Origin: an uncultured Bacteroidota bacterium
GTDB taxonomy: Bacteria > Bacteroidota > Bacteroidia > Chitinophagales > Chitinophagaceae
Direction of reading: 5' to 3'
Length of the DNA: 64,000 bases
Assembly (NCBI GenBank): GCA_903906365.1
Contig: CAIVKC010000061.1
Location: 1-64,000 of the forward strand
How positions within the stretch are numbered: the first letter of the stretch is position 1; each line of letters starts with the position of its first letter. Shown piece after piece: positions 17,275 to 25,299 of this stretch. A program made the position numbers and the translations under genes. Below the pieces are notes generated by a model, which was not told where the DNA came from, searched no databases, and worked only from the letters and a program-made list of their open reading frames with translations.

Positions 17275-18909
17275 TCAAAATAATACCTGGTCCGAGGCAG
17301 CAATTGCGTTATGAGGCAGAATGCCTTTTACCGTGTTGTTTTTGTCTGTGATCATTTTTACCCTGCCGAAGTTTCTGCCATAACTGTTTATGTTTTTGGG
17401 GGCTAACAGGGTTCCTACCGTGATGGTATTATTCGAAACAAAGGCGGTATCGGTATCGTAGACCAAAATCCCGTTAAAGCCGTTCAGGGTGCTTGAATTA
17501 GGAACATTAATCACATTATGTTCTATGCTTATATTATGAAGCCTGTTTGCCAGGCTCCCCTGAACGGAAATTGCATTGTGAACCTGGAGTCCATCCTGAT
17601 ATCCGGCAGCATTTAAGATATTGGAGGTAATCATAAAAAGCCCTTCACTGAGTTGGGGGTAATTAGTGGTCCTGATCATTATACCCTGGGTGAAATTGTT
17701 TAGTGTGTTCTTGTCTATGACTGTATTGCCCGCATCACAGCGGATGCCATAATTGCTCGTATGAGGAGATCCATCCGGATTCATGGCTCCTTTTGGGATG
17801 CTACCATCCAGGACATTTCCTGCAATGAGGATGGGCTTAAGCAGATGAGGAAAGGATTCGGGCGGGGCAATGGCAATATGCTCCTCCGAAAAATTGGAGG
17901 TTACATTTCCACTGATGACATAGCCATAACCCGTTCCATAGATGAATCCATCCATGGGCCTTTTGGTGGTCAGTGCGGTTATGGCATCGGTCCCGGTATA
18001 CCCGGAGGCTACATTGTTCATGATACTGATATTTGAACAGTAGCCGTTGGTATTGTCGAAGAGCCAAATAAAGACGGCCGGTTTGGTATTGTTTTCAGCA
18101 TTATCGTGGCCCTTTGGCGCACCAAATGTATTGGTAGAAATACTGATGCCGTTTAATCCCTGGCAACCTATTGCTGTGCTGAATCCTTCGAAGACGCATT
18201 CAGTTACAAGGGTTTCGGCTAGATATTGCGCCCAATTGCCCTGCAGGAAAAGGCCTTCCGTATATTGGTTGGTCAAACTATGCGTGCTTTCCAGGAATAG
18301 ACTCTTAAGGGTAAGGTTAGTGCAGCTACTATAGGCACGCACATATAAAAGGACCGAGTTGGTTGCCACCGAAGTAGTTATCCTGGAACTCGGACCATCG
18401 CCGTAAATAGTTTGATTATTGGTATTTGCGGCGTCAAAAAATAAAATATGGTGGTTAGGGTCAAGCTGGTTGCACAGGTAGGTCCCGCCTGGGATATACA
18501 AGTCCTTTTTTTGGGTATGGGAAGCTGCCAAGGCCAAATTCAGGAAGGCCGTTTGGTCTGAAATCCCATCTCCCGTTGCCCCAAACCATCTGACATTGAT
18601 TGCCCCCTGAAATATCCGCTTTAACCTTTTATTACCTGCGGCTACAAGGACCGTCCCTGTATTGTCAGGGCTTGTTTTGTCAAGGGGATCATACTTCCAT
18701 GTGCCCCCGCCTAAATCAGTAGTCTGATATACAATACTGTCAGAGACATTTTGTTTTCGAAGAGTGGCAACGGTCATGGCTAAATCACCTGTAGCGGAAA
18801 GCGTATTATGGATGGCCAGGGTGGTCGCGGTCGACTGGGGAAGCATTGTTTTTTTACAGGAAAGAAACAGGGTAGACAGGTGCAGGAAAAGAAACAGGGA
18901 TAATTCCAT
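17275..18909 (-). CDS. right-handed beta-helix lipoprotein (Pectate_lyase_3-like)
   Basis: This 544-residue protein begins with a lipoprotein signal (hydrophobic stretch then LFLSCKK), so the mature protein is probably lipid-anchored outside the inner membrane. ATG 18909 gives a normal signal; ATG 18939 is also in frame. NVRWFGATGDGISDQTAFLN and LYIPGGTYLC form the entry motif of the pectate-lyase-3/GH28-type parallel beta-helix, followed by many N-rich coil repeats (for example SISTNTFGAP, ISGNVTSNFS, IEHNVINVPN). Such proteins are polysaccharide lyases, epimerases or phage-type depolymerases. It is convergent with the polysaccharide locus, 9 bases away, and may act on that glycan. Catalytic residues cannot be assigned by eye. 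Confidence 0.75.
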   Translation of the reverse strand: MELSLFLFLHLSTLFLSCKKTMLPQSTATTLAIHNTLSATGDLAMTVATLRKQNVSDSIVYQTTDLGGGTWKYDPLDKTSPDNTGTVLVAAGNKRLKRIFQGAINVRWFGATGDGISDQTAFLNLALAASHTQKKDLYIPGGTYLCNQLDPNHHILFFDAANTNNQTIYGDGPSSRITTSVATNSVLLYVRAYSSCTNLTLKSLFLESTHSLTNQYTEGLFLQGNWAQYLAETLVTECVFEGFSTAIGCQGLNGISISTNTFGAPKGHDNAENNTKPAVFIWLFDNTNGYCSNISIMNNVASGYTGTDAITALTTKRPMDGFIYGTGYGYVISGNVTSNFSEEHIAIAPPESFPHLLKPILIAGNVLDGSIPKGAMNPDGSPHTSNYGIRCDAGNTVIDKNTLNNFTQGIMIRTTNYPQLSEGLFMITSNILNAAGYQDGLQVHNAISVQGSLANRLHNISIEHNVINVPNSSTLNGFNGILVYDTDTAFVSNNTITVGTLLAPKNINSYGRNFGRVKMITDKNNTVKGILPHNAIAASDQVLF

Positions 18910-19119
18910 AGTGGAATTTACTTTGAATAGGTTAGCCATAGGTACGAAATAATTTACTTCGGATTGTAAAAAATTGAATTTTCCTATGGTTTAGGGCGAA
19001 GGGTATTTATGATAATTCAATAAACGTTCCAAATTGATATTGAATGGAAAATAGATATGAAAATTAGAGATTTGATACTAACCCCGCCTTGTTTTTGTAG
19101 GGTTTACAATAAAATGATT

Positions 19120-19127
19120 TATTATTG
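19120..19127 (+). promoter_or_regulatory. possible -7 box (TATTATTG), one mismatch to TAnnTTTG
   Basis: TATTATTG lies about 50 bases before the GYF-receiver gene. A TTTG at 19094-19097 is 22 bases upstream, close to the usual -33/-7 spacing of Bacteroidota sigma-A promoters. Confidence 0.35.
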
Positions 19128-19178
19128 TAATACATTTAATTATTAGCCTGATCAACGAACGATCAACCCTTTCATGCA

Positions 19179-21050
19179 ATGATTGACTATCTGTTATTGA
19201 GAGATAATTTACAATCAGGACCGTATTCGCTGGATGAATTAAAATCCGCCGGAATCAGGTCGACAGATATGCTGTGGATAGAAGGGAAAAGCAAGTCATG
19301 GCTCTATCCGGACGAAATGGAGGAGCTCCAGGCCTATGTGCACGTATCTGCCAATGTGCATTTGAATAACCAGGTAGCCAGACCGGTCCCTAAGCTTCAG
19401 CATAAATCCATGGCAGAGGACCTGGGTACCGGGGATAGGGACCCGTCCGATTCCCCCAGGGTCCATGTTTCCCAAATAGAGTCGGGCGAAAAAAAACGGG
19501 AGGAAAGGGAAGGGGAAGGGCAGCCTGGTCCCGGGGAAGGAAATAACATCATACCCTTTAATTACCGATATGCCGGTGGAAAGAAACCATTGAATACCAG
19601 GGAAGAATCCGATAATTCCAGGTCCGCATCAGGTGCCGGAGAGCAGGAAAGTCATGCCGGCAGTTCCTCCACAGCCAAAGTAATCCAGGTTATCATTGCA
19701 GATGATCATACCCTTTTTAGGGAGGGTGTAAAAATGGCACTGTCTCAGAAGACAGACGTGAAGATTGTGGGTGAAGCTGAAAATGGGATGCAATTATTGC
19801 ACTTGTTGAAACACAATCTGCCTGATGTTATTTTGCTGGATATTCAAATGCCGGTAATGGATGGCATCTCAGCGCTTACTTCCATCCGAAACCGCTATGG
19901 GGATATAAAAGTCATCATGTTGTCCATGTACAATGATCCTTCCATGGTTACCACGCTGATGGAAACGGGTGCAAATGCCTATCTCACCAAAACAGCGGAT
20001 TCCGAAAGTATCTACGAGGCCATCAAAACATGTTATACAAAATCATATTACTTTAATGATTTGACAAATATGTCCATGCTGGAGAGAATCCGTTCCCTTA
20101 AGAATAACCCGGATAAAACTCCCGCATCCACCCTTCCGGCTGCACCCATTGCACCGGAATCATCCAAGCCTGTGCCAACCAGACAGGTTTTTCTAAAGGA
20201 ATCATCCAAACGGGGATATCGGAAGTTATGGAAAAGGCTCCTCCTAACAGGGGGGGTGACCGGCCTGCTCATTTTTTGCGTACTGGCTGTCATTCCCCTT
20301 CTCAGACATAATGAATCCAGTACGACGGATTTTGTTATAGGGGAGGGATCCAGGCAGGATGAGCCTGCTTCCGCTCCTTTCAATTCGACCCCGCCTGCTG
20401 CTGTTCTGCCAGTAAAAGCAGATTCAGTCCGAAGTTCCCTAGTCTCTACGGATAGCGCTTCCATGAGGGCCAGTACAATACATCCAGCTGTAGGGACCGA
20501 TAGCCTGGTTCGGAAAATGGACCCGGTGCATGTTGGAAAACCGGCCCGTTTATTCAGGGCTGCTGCCGGTAAGACCAGGACGGAAGAGGGCATGAGGCTA
20601 CCCCAGACAACTCCCATATACAGTAACAAGCCATTTCATCCCAACGAATTACGCAATCCCGCTGAACCCAAACAGGATTCCGGGGACAGTGCGGCTTCCT
20701 TAGATTCAACCGCCCGGGGCACGGTCGGTTTATCGGATTATAAAAAGATGATTCGCAAGAATTTATCCAGCCTGCTCTGGCTTAGCCCCAATAAGTACCA
20801 GGTAGGGCCTGGGGGAGGCATATCCCATCTGGAGCTGACACTCATAAACCGTACGGTTTATACGATGAATCAGGTTACCGTGGAGATTCAATACCTCCGG
20901 CCGGATTCCGGTATATATAAAACCGAGCGGGTGAGCTTCGTGGATATCCCGCCGCTTTCTTCAAAAAAAGTACAGGCACCTGTCAGTTCTGGTGGTGTAA
21001 AGGCTGTGTTTCGTATACTTTCTGTCAAATCAACGGACCTCGCTTTATAG
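19179..21050 (+). CDS. GYF-like / receiver / transmembrane fusion protein with C-terminal extracytoplasmic domain
   Basis: A 623-residue protein with an unusual layout. Residues 3-48 resemble a GYF_2 (DUF4339) domain (LQSGPYSLDELKSAGI, then DMLWIEG and SWLYP). Residues 60-165 are a low-complexity, charged linker. Residues 168-290 are a full response-regulator receiver domain of NarL type, with the acidic pair D175/D176, phospho-acceptor D221 (VILLDIQMPVMDG), S249 and K271 (YLTK). Where a DNA-binding helix-turn-helix would normally follow there is instead a proline/serine linker and one membrane helix at 354-375. A second Ser/Pro-rich linker leads to a C-terminal domain at 519-620 with beta-strand character (LELTLINRTVYTMNQVTVEI). 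With the receiver in the cytoplasm, the C-terminus would lie in the periplasm. No histidine kinase is adjacent. Domain calls are by motif; function is unknown. Confidence 0.85.
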   Translation: MIDYLLLRDNLQSGPYSLDELKSAGIRSTDMLWIEGKSKSWLYPDEMEELQAYVHVSANVHLNNQVARPVPKLQHKSMAEDLGTGDRDPSDSPRVHVSQIESGEKKREEREGEGQPGPGEGNNIIPFNYRYAGGKKPLNTREESDNSRSASGAGEQESHAGSSSTAKVIQVIIADDHTLFREGVKMALSQKTDVKIVGEAENGMQLLHLLKHNLPDVILLDIQMPVMDGISALTSIRNRYGDIKVIMLSMYNDPSMVTTLMETGANAYLTKTADSESIYEAIKTCYTKSYYFNDLTNMSMLERIRSLKNNPDKTPASTLPAAPIAPESSKPVPTRQVFLKESSKRGYRKLWKRLLLTGGVTGLLIFCVLAVIPLLRHNESSTTDFVIGEGSRQDEPASAPFNSTPPAAVLPVKADSVRSSLVSTDSASMRASTIHPAVGTDSLVRKMDPVHVGKPARLFRAAAGKTRTEEGMRLPQTTPIYSNKPFHPNELRNPAEPKQDSGDSAASLDSTARGTVGLSDYKKMIRKNLSSLLWLSPNKYQVGPGGGISHLELTLINRTVYTMNQVTVEIQYLRPDSGIYKTERVSFVDIPPLSSKKVQAPVSSGGVKAVFRILSVKSTDLAL

Positions 21051-21156
21051 TTTCCGCCCGCCTGGTTCTGTCCTGCTTTTTTTTGCAAAACATTGCCGAC
21101 CAAATTGGCCGCAATCCTGCTGGTCTCATAGAGGCCGACAGTGGGTTTAAATGCCA

Positions 21157-22836
21157 CTAATTTTCCCGGAGAAACAATTTGGACGCGGGAATTAGTTGCT
21201 TTGGGACCCCCGGGCCCTTATACATAGCATCCAGCCAAAAACCACCGCCGCCATTATAATACTCAACCCTGATGCGGTGTCTGCCTCCGGATAATTCAAT
21301 ATCTCCCTTCCTTTCAATGACACCGTGATCCCCATCATTGTTTACCACTTCCTGGCCATCAATGTATAATTTGCTTCCATCATCGGACTGGGTATAAAAA
21401 CTGTATTTCCCCCCCTGGTCAATTTGCAGGTATCCACCGAAAGTGACACCGAAGGTGGAGGAGTCTTTTCCCAACAAGGGCATAATCTGTTCACGGTCCA
21501 GCCCGATTTCATAACTATCCCACTCCCTGGTGCTTTTGACATCGCTGAATACGGGTAAATGATTCCAGCCTGCTCCCGGGTAGAAATGGGCATGGACACC
21601 ATGTCCCTGGTTGGTTGCCACTATGCGAAAATAGGCTGCTACGGGCTGACTAGCATTTCCTGATATGTCGAAACTCATTGCCGTCACTACGGTGGTGGAA
21701 TCCAGGGTAAAGGGTTTTTCATAAAGGGATGAACTGCTGGTTGGGATGCTGCCGTCGGTGGTATACCGGGTCACTGCTTTTGGCGCCACTGTCTCCATGG
21801 TTACCAAGGCCGGCTGGTTGACGTATAAACCGCCAGCTTTTTTGTACAGGTATTTCCAGGGATACACTTTGGGAGATGGAATGAGGGACTTTCCCATATA
21901 AAGATTTTCCGGTTCCCCCCATCCTATAAACGCCGGTTTGATAGGTCTGCCTGTCCAGACATAAGGTGGAACGATGTGAAGTGCAAATGCAATGGTGGCC
22001 GCCAGGTCGTAGGTGTATACCTGCTGCTGAATCTGGTAACCTTTTTTTATGCCCCTGCCACTTAAGATCATGGCAATTTCCGCTTCCTCGATGGTAGCAC
22101 CCCCATGGCCATATCCGGTGCCTCCGTGGTCTGCAGTTACAATAAGCAGTGTATTCCCTTCCATACCGGCTTCCTTGATGCTTTTCCTGACCAGACCTAT
22201 GAGGGAATCAGCCCTGGATACGGCACGGTAATACTCCGGTGTGCCATGACCGTCGTTATGACCAACCTCGTCTACGTGATCGAGATGCAAAAAGGCAAAA
22301 AGAGGTTTTTTAGATTTGATATAATCATCGAAGTCAATGGTGGCCGATAGTTCATCGGGCCGATTTCTATCGTAGCTGACAGCTGACTTTTCAAACAGCC
22401 TTCCGAACCCTTCCCATTGGTACACAGCACCAATTTCGGCATGGGGGCGGTTTCTGTGAATCCAACCGAAAATGGTTGGGAATATATCTTCCTCATCGCT
22501 GACCAGGGGAGGGAGGGTATAATCCTGGCGCCCCCAGTCATTATCGAGAATTCCATGTGCTTCCGTACCTGCTCCCATGATCATGGAAGCCCAGTTGGGA
22601 CTGCTCGAAGAAGGCAAAATGGTTCGAACATTCCATTTCACTGCGCCTGTTTTGATCATTTCGTGCATAACAGGGGTCTGCGCTGTTCTAATGCCATCAG
22701 GGCTCATGGCATCAACACCCACTACAATCACGTGTTCAATTCCAGGGGGATAAAGGGCCGTATGCTGGGATTTTCCCTCAAGGGATAAGTGAATCAGAAA
22801 AAATAACAAGAAGTACATTTTATTACAGCCAGGCAT
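21157..22836 (-). CDS. secreted type I phosphodiesterase/alkaline-phosphatase superfamily protein with PA14 domain
   Basis: A 559-residue protein with an N-terminal signal peptide (FLLFFLIHLSLEGKSQ). The catalytic domain (about 30-310) has IEHVIVVGVDAMSPDGIR (first metal Asp), LPSSSSPNWASMIMG (probable Ser nucleophile region), FLHLDHVDEVGHNDGH and IVTADHGGTGYGHGG, matching the nucleotide pyrophosphatase/phosphodiesterase family (PF01663). Residues about 335-405 resemble a chitobiase C-terminal-type beta domain (TRYTTDGSIPTSSSSLY). Residues about 410-555 are a PA14-like domain (YSFYTQSDDGSKLYIDGQEV, GGRHRIRVEYYNGGG), often a carbohydrate-binding module. It may release phosphate or phospho-alcohols from glycans or lipids. 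The substrate is unknown. Confidence 0.85.
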   Translation of the reverse strand: MPGCNKMYFLLFFLIHLSLEGKSQHTALYPPGIEHVIVVGVDAMSPDGIRTAQTPVMHEMIKTGAVKWNVRTILPSSSSPNWASMIMGAGTEAHGILDNDWGRQDYTLPPLVSDEEDIFPTIFGWIHRNRPHAEIGAVYQWEGFGRLFEKSAVSYDRNRPDELSATIDFDDYIKSKKPLFAFLHLDHVDEVGHNDGHGTPEYYRAVSRADSLIGLVRKSIKEAGMEGNTLLIVTADHGGTGYGHGGATIEEAEIAMILSGRGIKKGYQIQQQVYTYDLAATIAFALHIVPPYVWTGRPIKPAFIGWGEPENLYMGKSLIPSPKVYPWKYLYKKAGGLYVNQPALVTMETVAPKAVTRYTTDGSIPTSSSSLYEKPFTLDSTTVVTAMSFDISGNASQPVAAYFRIVATNQGHGVHAHFYPGAGWNHLPVFSDVKSTREWDSYEIGLDREQIMPLLGKDSSTFGVTFGGYLQIDQGGKYSFYTQSDDGSKLYIDGQEVVNNDGDHGVIERKGDIELSGGRHRIRVEYYNGGGGFWLDAMYKGPGVPKQLIPASKLFLREN

Positions 22837-22854
22837 GCTTTAAGAGGTTTGACT

Positions 22855-22862
22855 CAAAGCTA
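22855..22862 (-). promoter_or_regulatory. -7 promoter box TAGCTTTG
   Basis: An exact TAnnTTTG match on the minus strand, 18 bases before the ATG of the phosphodiesterase gene. No good -33 TTTG was seen at the usual distance. Confidence 0.45.
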
Positions 22863-23430
22863 ATGAATGCAAAACCAATAAAGCAGAAATAGGTTTTTTG
22901 GATCGATCCCCGTCCTTTTAGAACCTGCGGATTCTGCCGGTTGGCACAAATTCAAATCAAATCAGCAGGGTCTGCACCCTCCTGCAGCGATGTCTTTTAA
23001 GCGCTTGAGAAATTCCAGCCTTGGAAAGAGTGTCGGTTGGGTGATGGCGCCCAATATCCAAGTTCACAAAATGACCGCCAGGCAGCCATCAGCTGGAAAA
23101 ATGCTTATGGATAAATGTTCTTTTCTGTTGAGCCCGATCCCATTGACCTGAGGCAAGGGGGGATGGATTCCCGGAAAGTGAAACCGTATGAAGAAATGCG
23201 CGATTCCAGGGATATTTTTTTTGGGCAAATGGTACTAAGGGAAAGGGCTGTCTATTGATCTTCACCTTAAATGAGAGAAGGGTGGGGACCTTTGGGCCAG
23301 GGCAGGAAATAAATCCGGGAGGCTTGATCTAAAAAAAAAAAAATAGCCCTCCTTTATTTGATAAGAATCTTATTTAGCCCCAGTAGCGGGCAGCGGGAAC
23401 AATAACTAGGTTTAATTACTTGTTATTCAG
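22863..23430. other. intergenic stretch without a recognisable gene
   Basis: About 570 bases between the phosphodiesterase promoter and the valine tRNA. No frame gives a protein-like reading. It includes a run of 13 A at 23331-23343, which on the minus strand is a T-run about 90 bases downstream of the tRNA 3' end and might help stop its transcript. No repeat or mobile-element end was noticed. Confidence 0.5.
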
Positions 23431-23505
23431 TGGACTGCACTGGGTTCGAACCAGTGACCTCTGCTCTGTCAAAGCAGCGCTCTAAACCAACTGAGCTAGC
23501 AGTCC
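23431..23505 (-). tRNA. tRNA-Val (anticodon GAC)
   Basis: All 75 bases fold as a standard cloverleaf: acceptor GGACTGC pairing with GCAGTCC plus discriminator A, D arm GCTC...GAGC, anticodon arm CTGCT-TTGACAG-AGCAG, five-base variable loop and T arm ACTGG-TTCGAAC-CCAGT. The loop places GAC at positions 34-36, reading valine GUC/GUU codons. CCA is not encoded. Confidence 0.95.
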
Positions 23506-23947
23506 TTTGGTGAAAAATCCCGGCAAAGTTATAGAATTAATTGTAAAAGTGCATAGGTGGTTAGGTCAATATTTCCAGGCAGCCCGGCTGCCTAACTTTT
23601 AGCGCGTGTTGCCGGGAAAGCGCAGGGATTTATGGTCCTTATGCCAACCCCGGGATATCCGGATCAGGTCCGGTCCTGCGGGCGTTTATTCCCGGATCGA
23701 TGGGATGGCCCTGAAATACGCCCAAGGCCGGGTGAGGTCAAAAAAAAGGGGCCAGGATAAAAATCCAGCCCCGGTTTAAAATCCAATATCCTATGAAAAA
23801 CCAATAATGGTTAAACAAATTTGATTCCAATTCTATTTTAAGCGTAAACAGGAAGAAATGGCATAAAAAAGATTCCCAATATGGAACTTTTATTACCAAA
23901 ACGGGAATGGGTAAATATCCAAATTTGTAAAAGGCCGGCCGGGATCT
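23506..23947. other. intergenic stretch with one terminator-like hairpin
   Basis: This is the gap between the tRNA and proline dehydrogenase. No protein-like frame was seen. It holds the hairpin listed at 23740-23772 and otherwise no recognisable element. Confidence 0.5.
23740..23772 (-). terminator. intrinsic terminator-like hairpin
   Basis: GGGGCCAGGAT and ATCCAGCCCC pair around an AAAA loop with a small internal mismatch. On the minus strand the stem is followed by eight T. It lies about 175 bases beyond the end of the proline dehydrogenase gene, which it could terminate. Confidence 0.5.
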
Positions 23948-25195
23948 TTAGACCGATCTTCTTCTTTGCAGTTCCTTTTTTATCAGCCCCAGCTCTCTGC
24001 CTGTCTGCCCGCTAACGGAGCTGTTTTCCTGGGCCCTTCGCATCAAATAGGGAATGACGTCCTTGATAGGACCAAATGGCAGGTATTTACTGACACTGCA
24101 GCCGGCTTTGGCCAGGTTAAAGGTTATATTATCACTCATTCCGAATAATTGGGAAAAATGTATATGGGAATGATCCAGGGGGAGATTCTTTTGCTGCAAT
24201 AGCTGGGTCGCAAGCAGATTGCTGTATTCGTTATGGGAAGCAACAATCAGGGCTATGCGGTCGGTGCGATCAATACAGAATTGAACAGCTGAATTGTAAT
24301 CCCTGTCAGTGGCTTCTTTACTGGGCTGAATAGGGGATGGATACCCCATTTCTTCTGCCCTTTTCCTTTCTTTTTCCATATATGCCCCACGTACCAGTTT
24401 GGCACCCAGCAGGAAATTACGTTGTTCAGCGGCCTCGTGGGAATCCTTTAGAAACTGAAGCCTGTCATGACGGTAAAGCTGGATGGTATTGTATACGGTA
24501 ACCTTTGTCTGGTTGAACTGTTCCATCATCAGTATGGTGATGACATCCACCGGATCCTGGATCCAGGTTTCCTCTGCGTCCACCAGGACACCGATATTTT
24601 TTGCAGAAGCAGCCCGACAGATTCGCTGCATGCGCTGGCTGACCCTTTGCCATTCCTCCTTTTCCTGCGCCGTTAGCGACTCCACGGCCTTGTTATATCG
24701 TTTCATCAGACTTCCGGCATTCATGTCCACGGAATGATCCAGTTTCTCCAGTAAACCAAGCCTGGCTATTCCGGTCACTTTGATACTCATGAAAGGTATA
24801 TTGGGCTGGGTGGCGGCGTAATCTATGACCCGGATGAATTCATCGCAGGCATGATCAAAACCTGCCTCCCCGTCATCTCCGCCTTCCACCCCGTAGTCCA
24901 GGATTACCTGCACATGATAATTACCCATCTTTTTTGCCACAGCAGCGGTTTGCTCCAGGGTCTCACCGCCCACAAACTGGGTAAAAATGGTTTTACGGAT
25001 GATCCCGTTTACGGGAAGCCCCGACCGGATGGCCCAGGGGGTCAGGCGGGTGCCCCATTTTACCAGCCACTCGTGCCCCATGGTGGAGAAAAGAAAGTGG
25101 GCTTTCCTTAATTCCTCGTCAGATTTATAGGCAAAGGCATTTTCTGTATTGTCGAAGGAAATGGAATCCTGTGGGTAAATCATATTCGGGCTCAT
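23948..25195 (-). CDS. proline dehydrogenase
   Basis: A 415-residue monofunctional PRODH of the PutA beta/alpha-barrel family, which oxidises L-proline to pyrroline-5-carboxylate with FAD. Visible landmarks are VQVILDYGVEGG, IGVLVDAEETWIQDPVD, GAKLVRGAYMEKERKRAEEM (FAD/substrate loop), ALIVASHNEYSN and FSQLFGMSDNITFNLAKAG near the C-terminus. The start at 25195 was chosen because the frame continues upstream into poorly conserved sequence and a TACATTTG promoter box sits at 25207-25214; ATG 25183 is an alternative. The gene is divergent from the D-aminoacylase-like gene. Confidence 0.92.
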   Translation of the reverse strand: MSPNMIYPQDSISFDNTENAFAYKSDEELRKAHFLFSTMGHEWLVKWGTRLTPWAIRSGLPVNGIIRKTIFTQFVGGETLEQTAAVAKKMGNYHVQVILDYGVEGGDDGEAGFDHACDEFIRVIDYAATQPNIPFMSIKVTGIARLGLLEKLDHSVDMNAGSLMKRYNKAVESLTAQEKEEWQRVSQRMQRICRAASAKNIGVLVDAEETWIQDPVDVITILMMEQFNQTKVTVYNTIQLYRHDRLQFLKDSHEAAEQRNFLLGAKLVRGAYMEKERKRAEEMGYPSPIQPSKEATDRDYNSAVQFCIDRTDRIALIVASHNEYSNLLATQLLQQKNLPLDHSHIHFSQLFGMSDNITFNLAKAGCSVSKYLPFGPIKDVIPYLMRRAQENSSVSGQTGRELGLIKKELQRRRSV

Positions 25196-25206
25196 TGATA
25201 ATGGGA

Positions 25207-25214
25207 CAAATGTA
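25207..25214 (-). promoter_or_regulatory. -7 promoter box TACATTTG
   Basis: An exact TAnnTTTG match on the minus strand, 11 bases before the chosen proline dehydrogenase ATG. A transcript starting the usual few bases downstream would have almost no leader, or the gene may start at 25183. Confidence 0.5.
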
Positions 25215-25299
25215 AGAAGGAAATAGGTATCCGGGGATGACCTAAATTTTGGTTCTGTACGCCCGCCGTTTTTTGGTATATTGGGTTTCAATTCTGATT

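Noticed and set aside
20048..20629. 193-codon minus-strand open frame
   Set aside because: Lies wholly inside the GYF-receiver gene on the opposite strand; its reading shows no domain and reflects the Ser/Pro-rich linker of the real gene.
23331..23343. Run of 13 A as a possible phase-variable tract
   Set aside because: It lies outside any coding frame and is not placed between promoter elements, so there is no evidence that it switches a gene.
22863..23430. Possible remnant gene upstream of the tRNA
   Set aside because: All frames are broken by stops within a few dozen codons and none shows a recognisable motif.
23431..23505. tRNA as an integration site for a mobile element
   Set aside because: No integrase, no repeat of the tRNA 3' end and no foreign-looking genes beside it.
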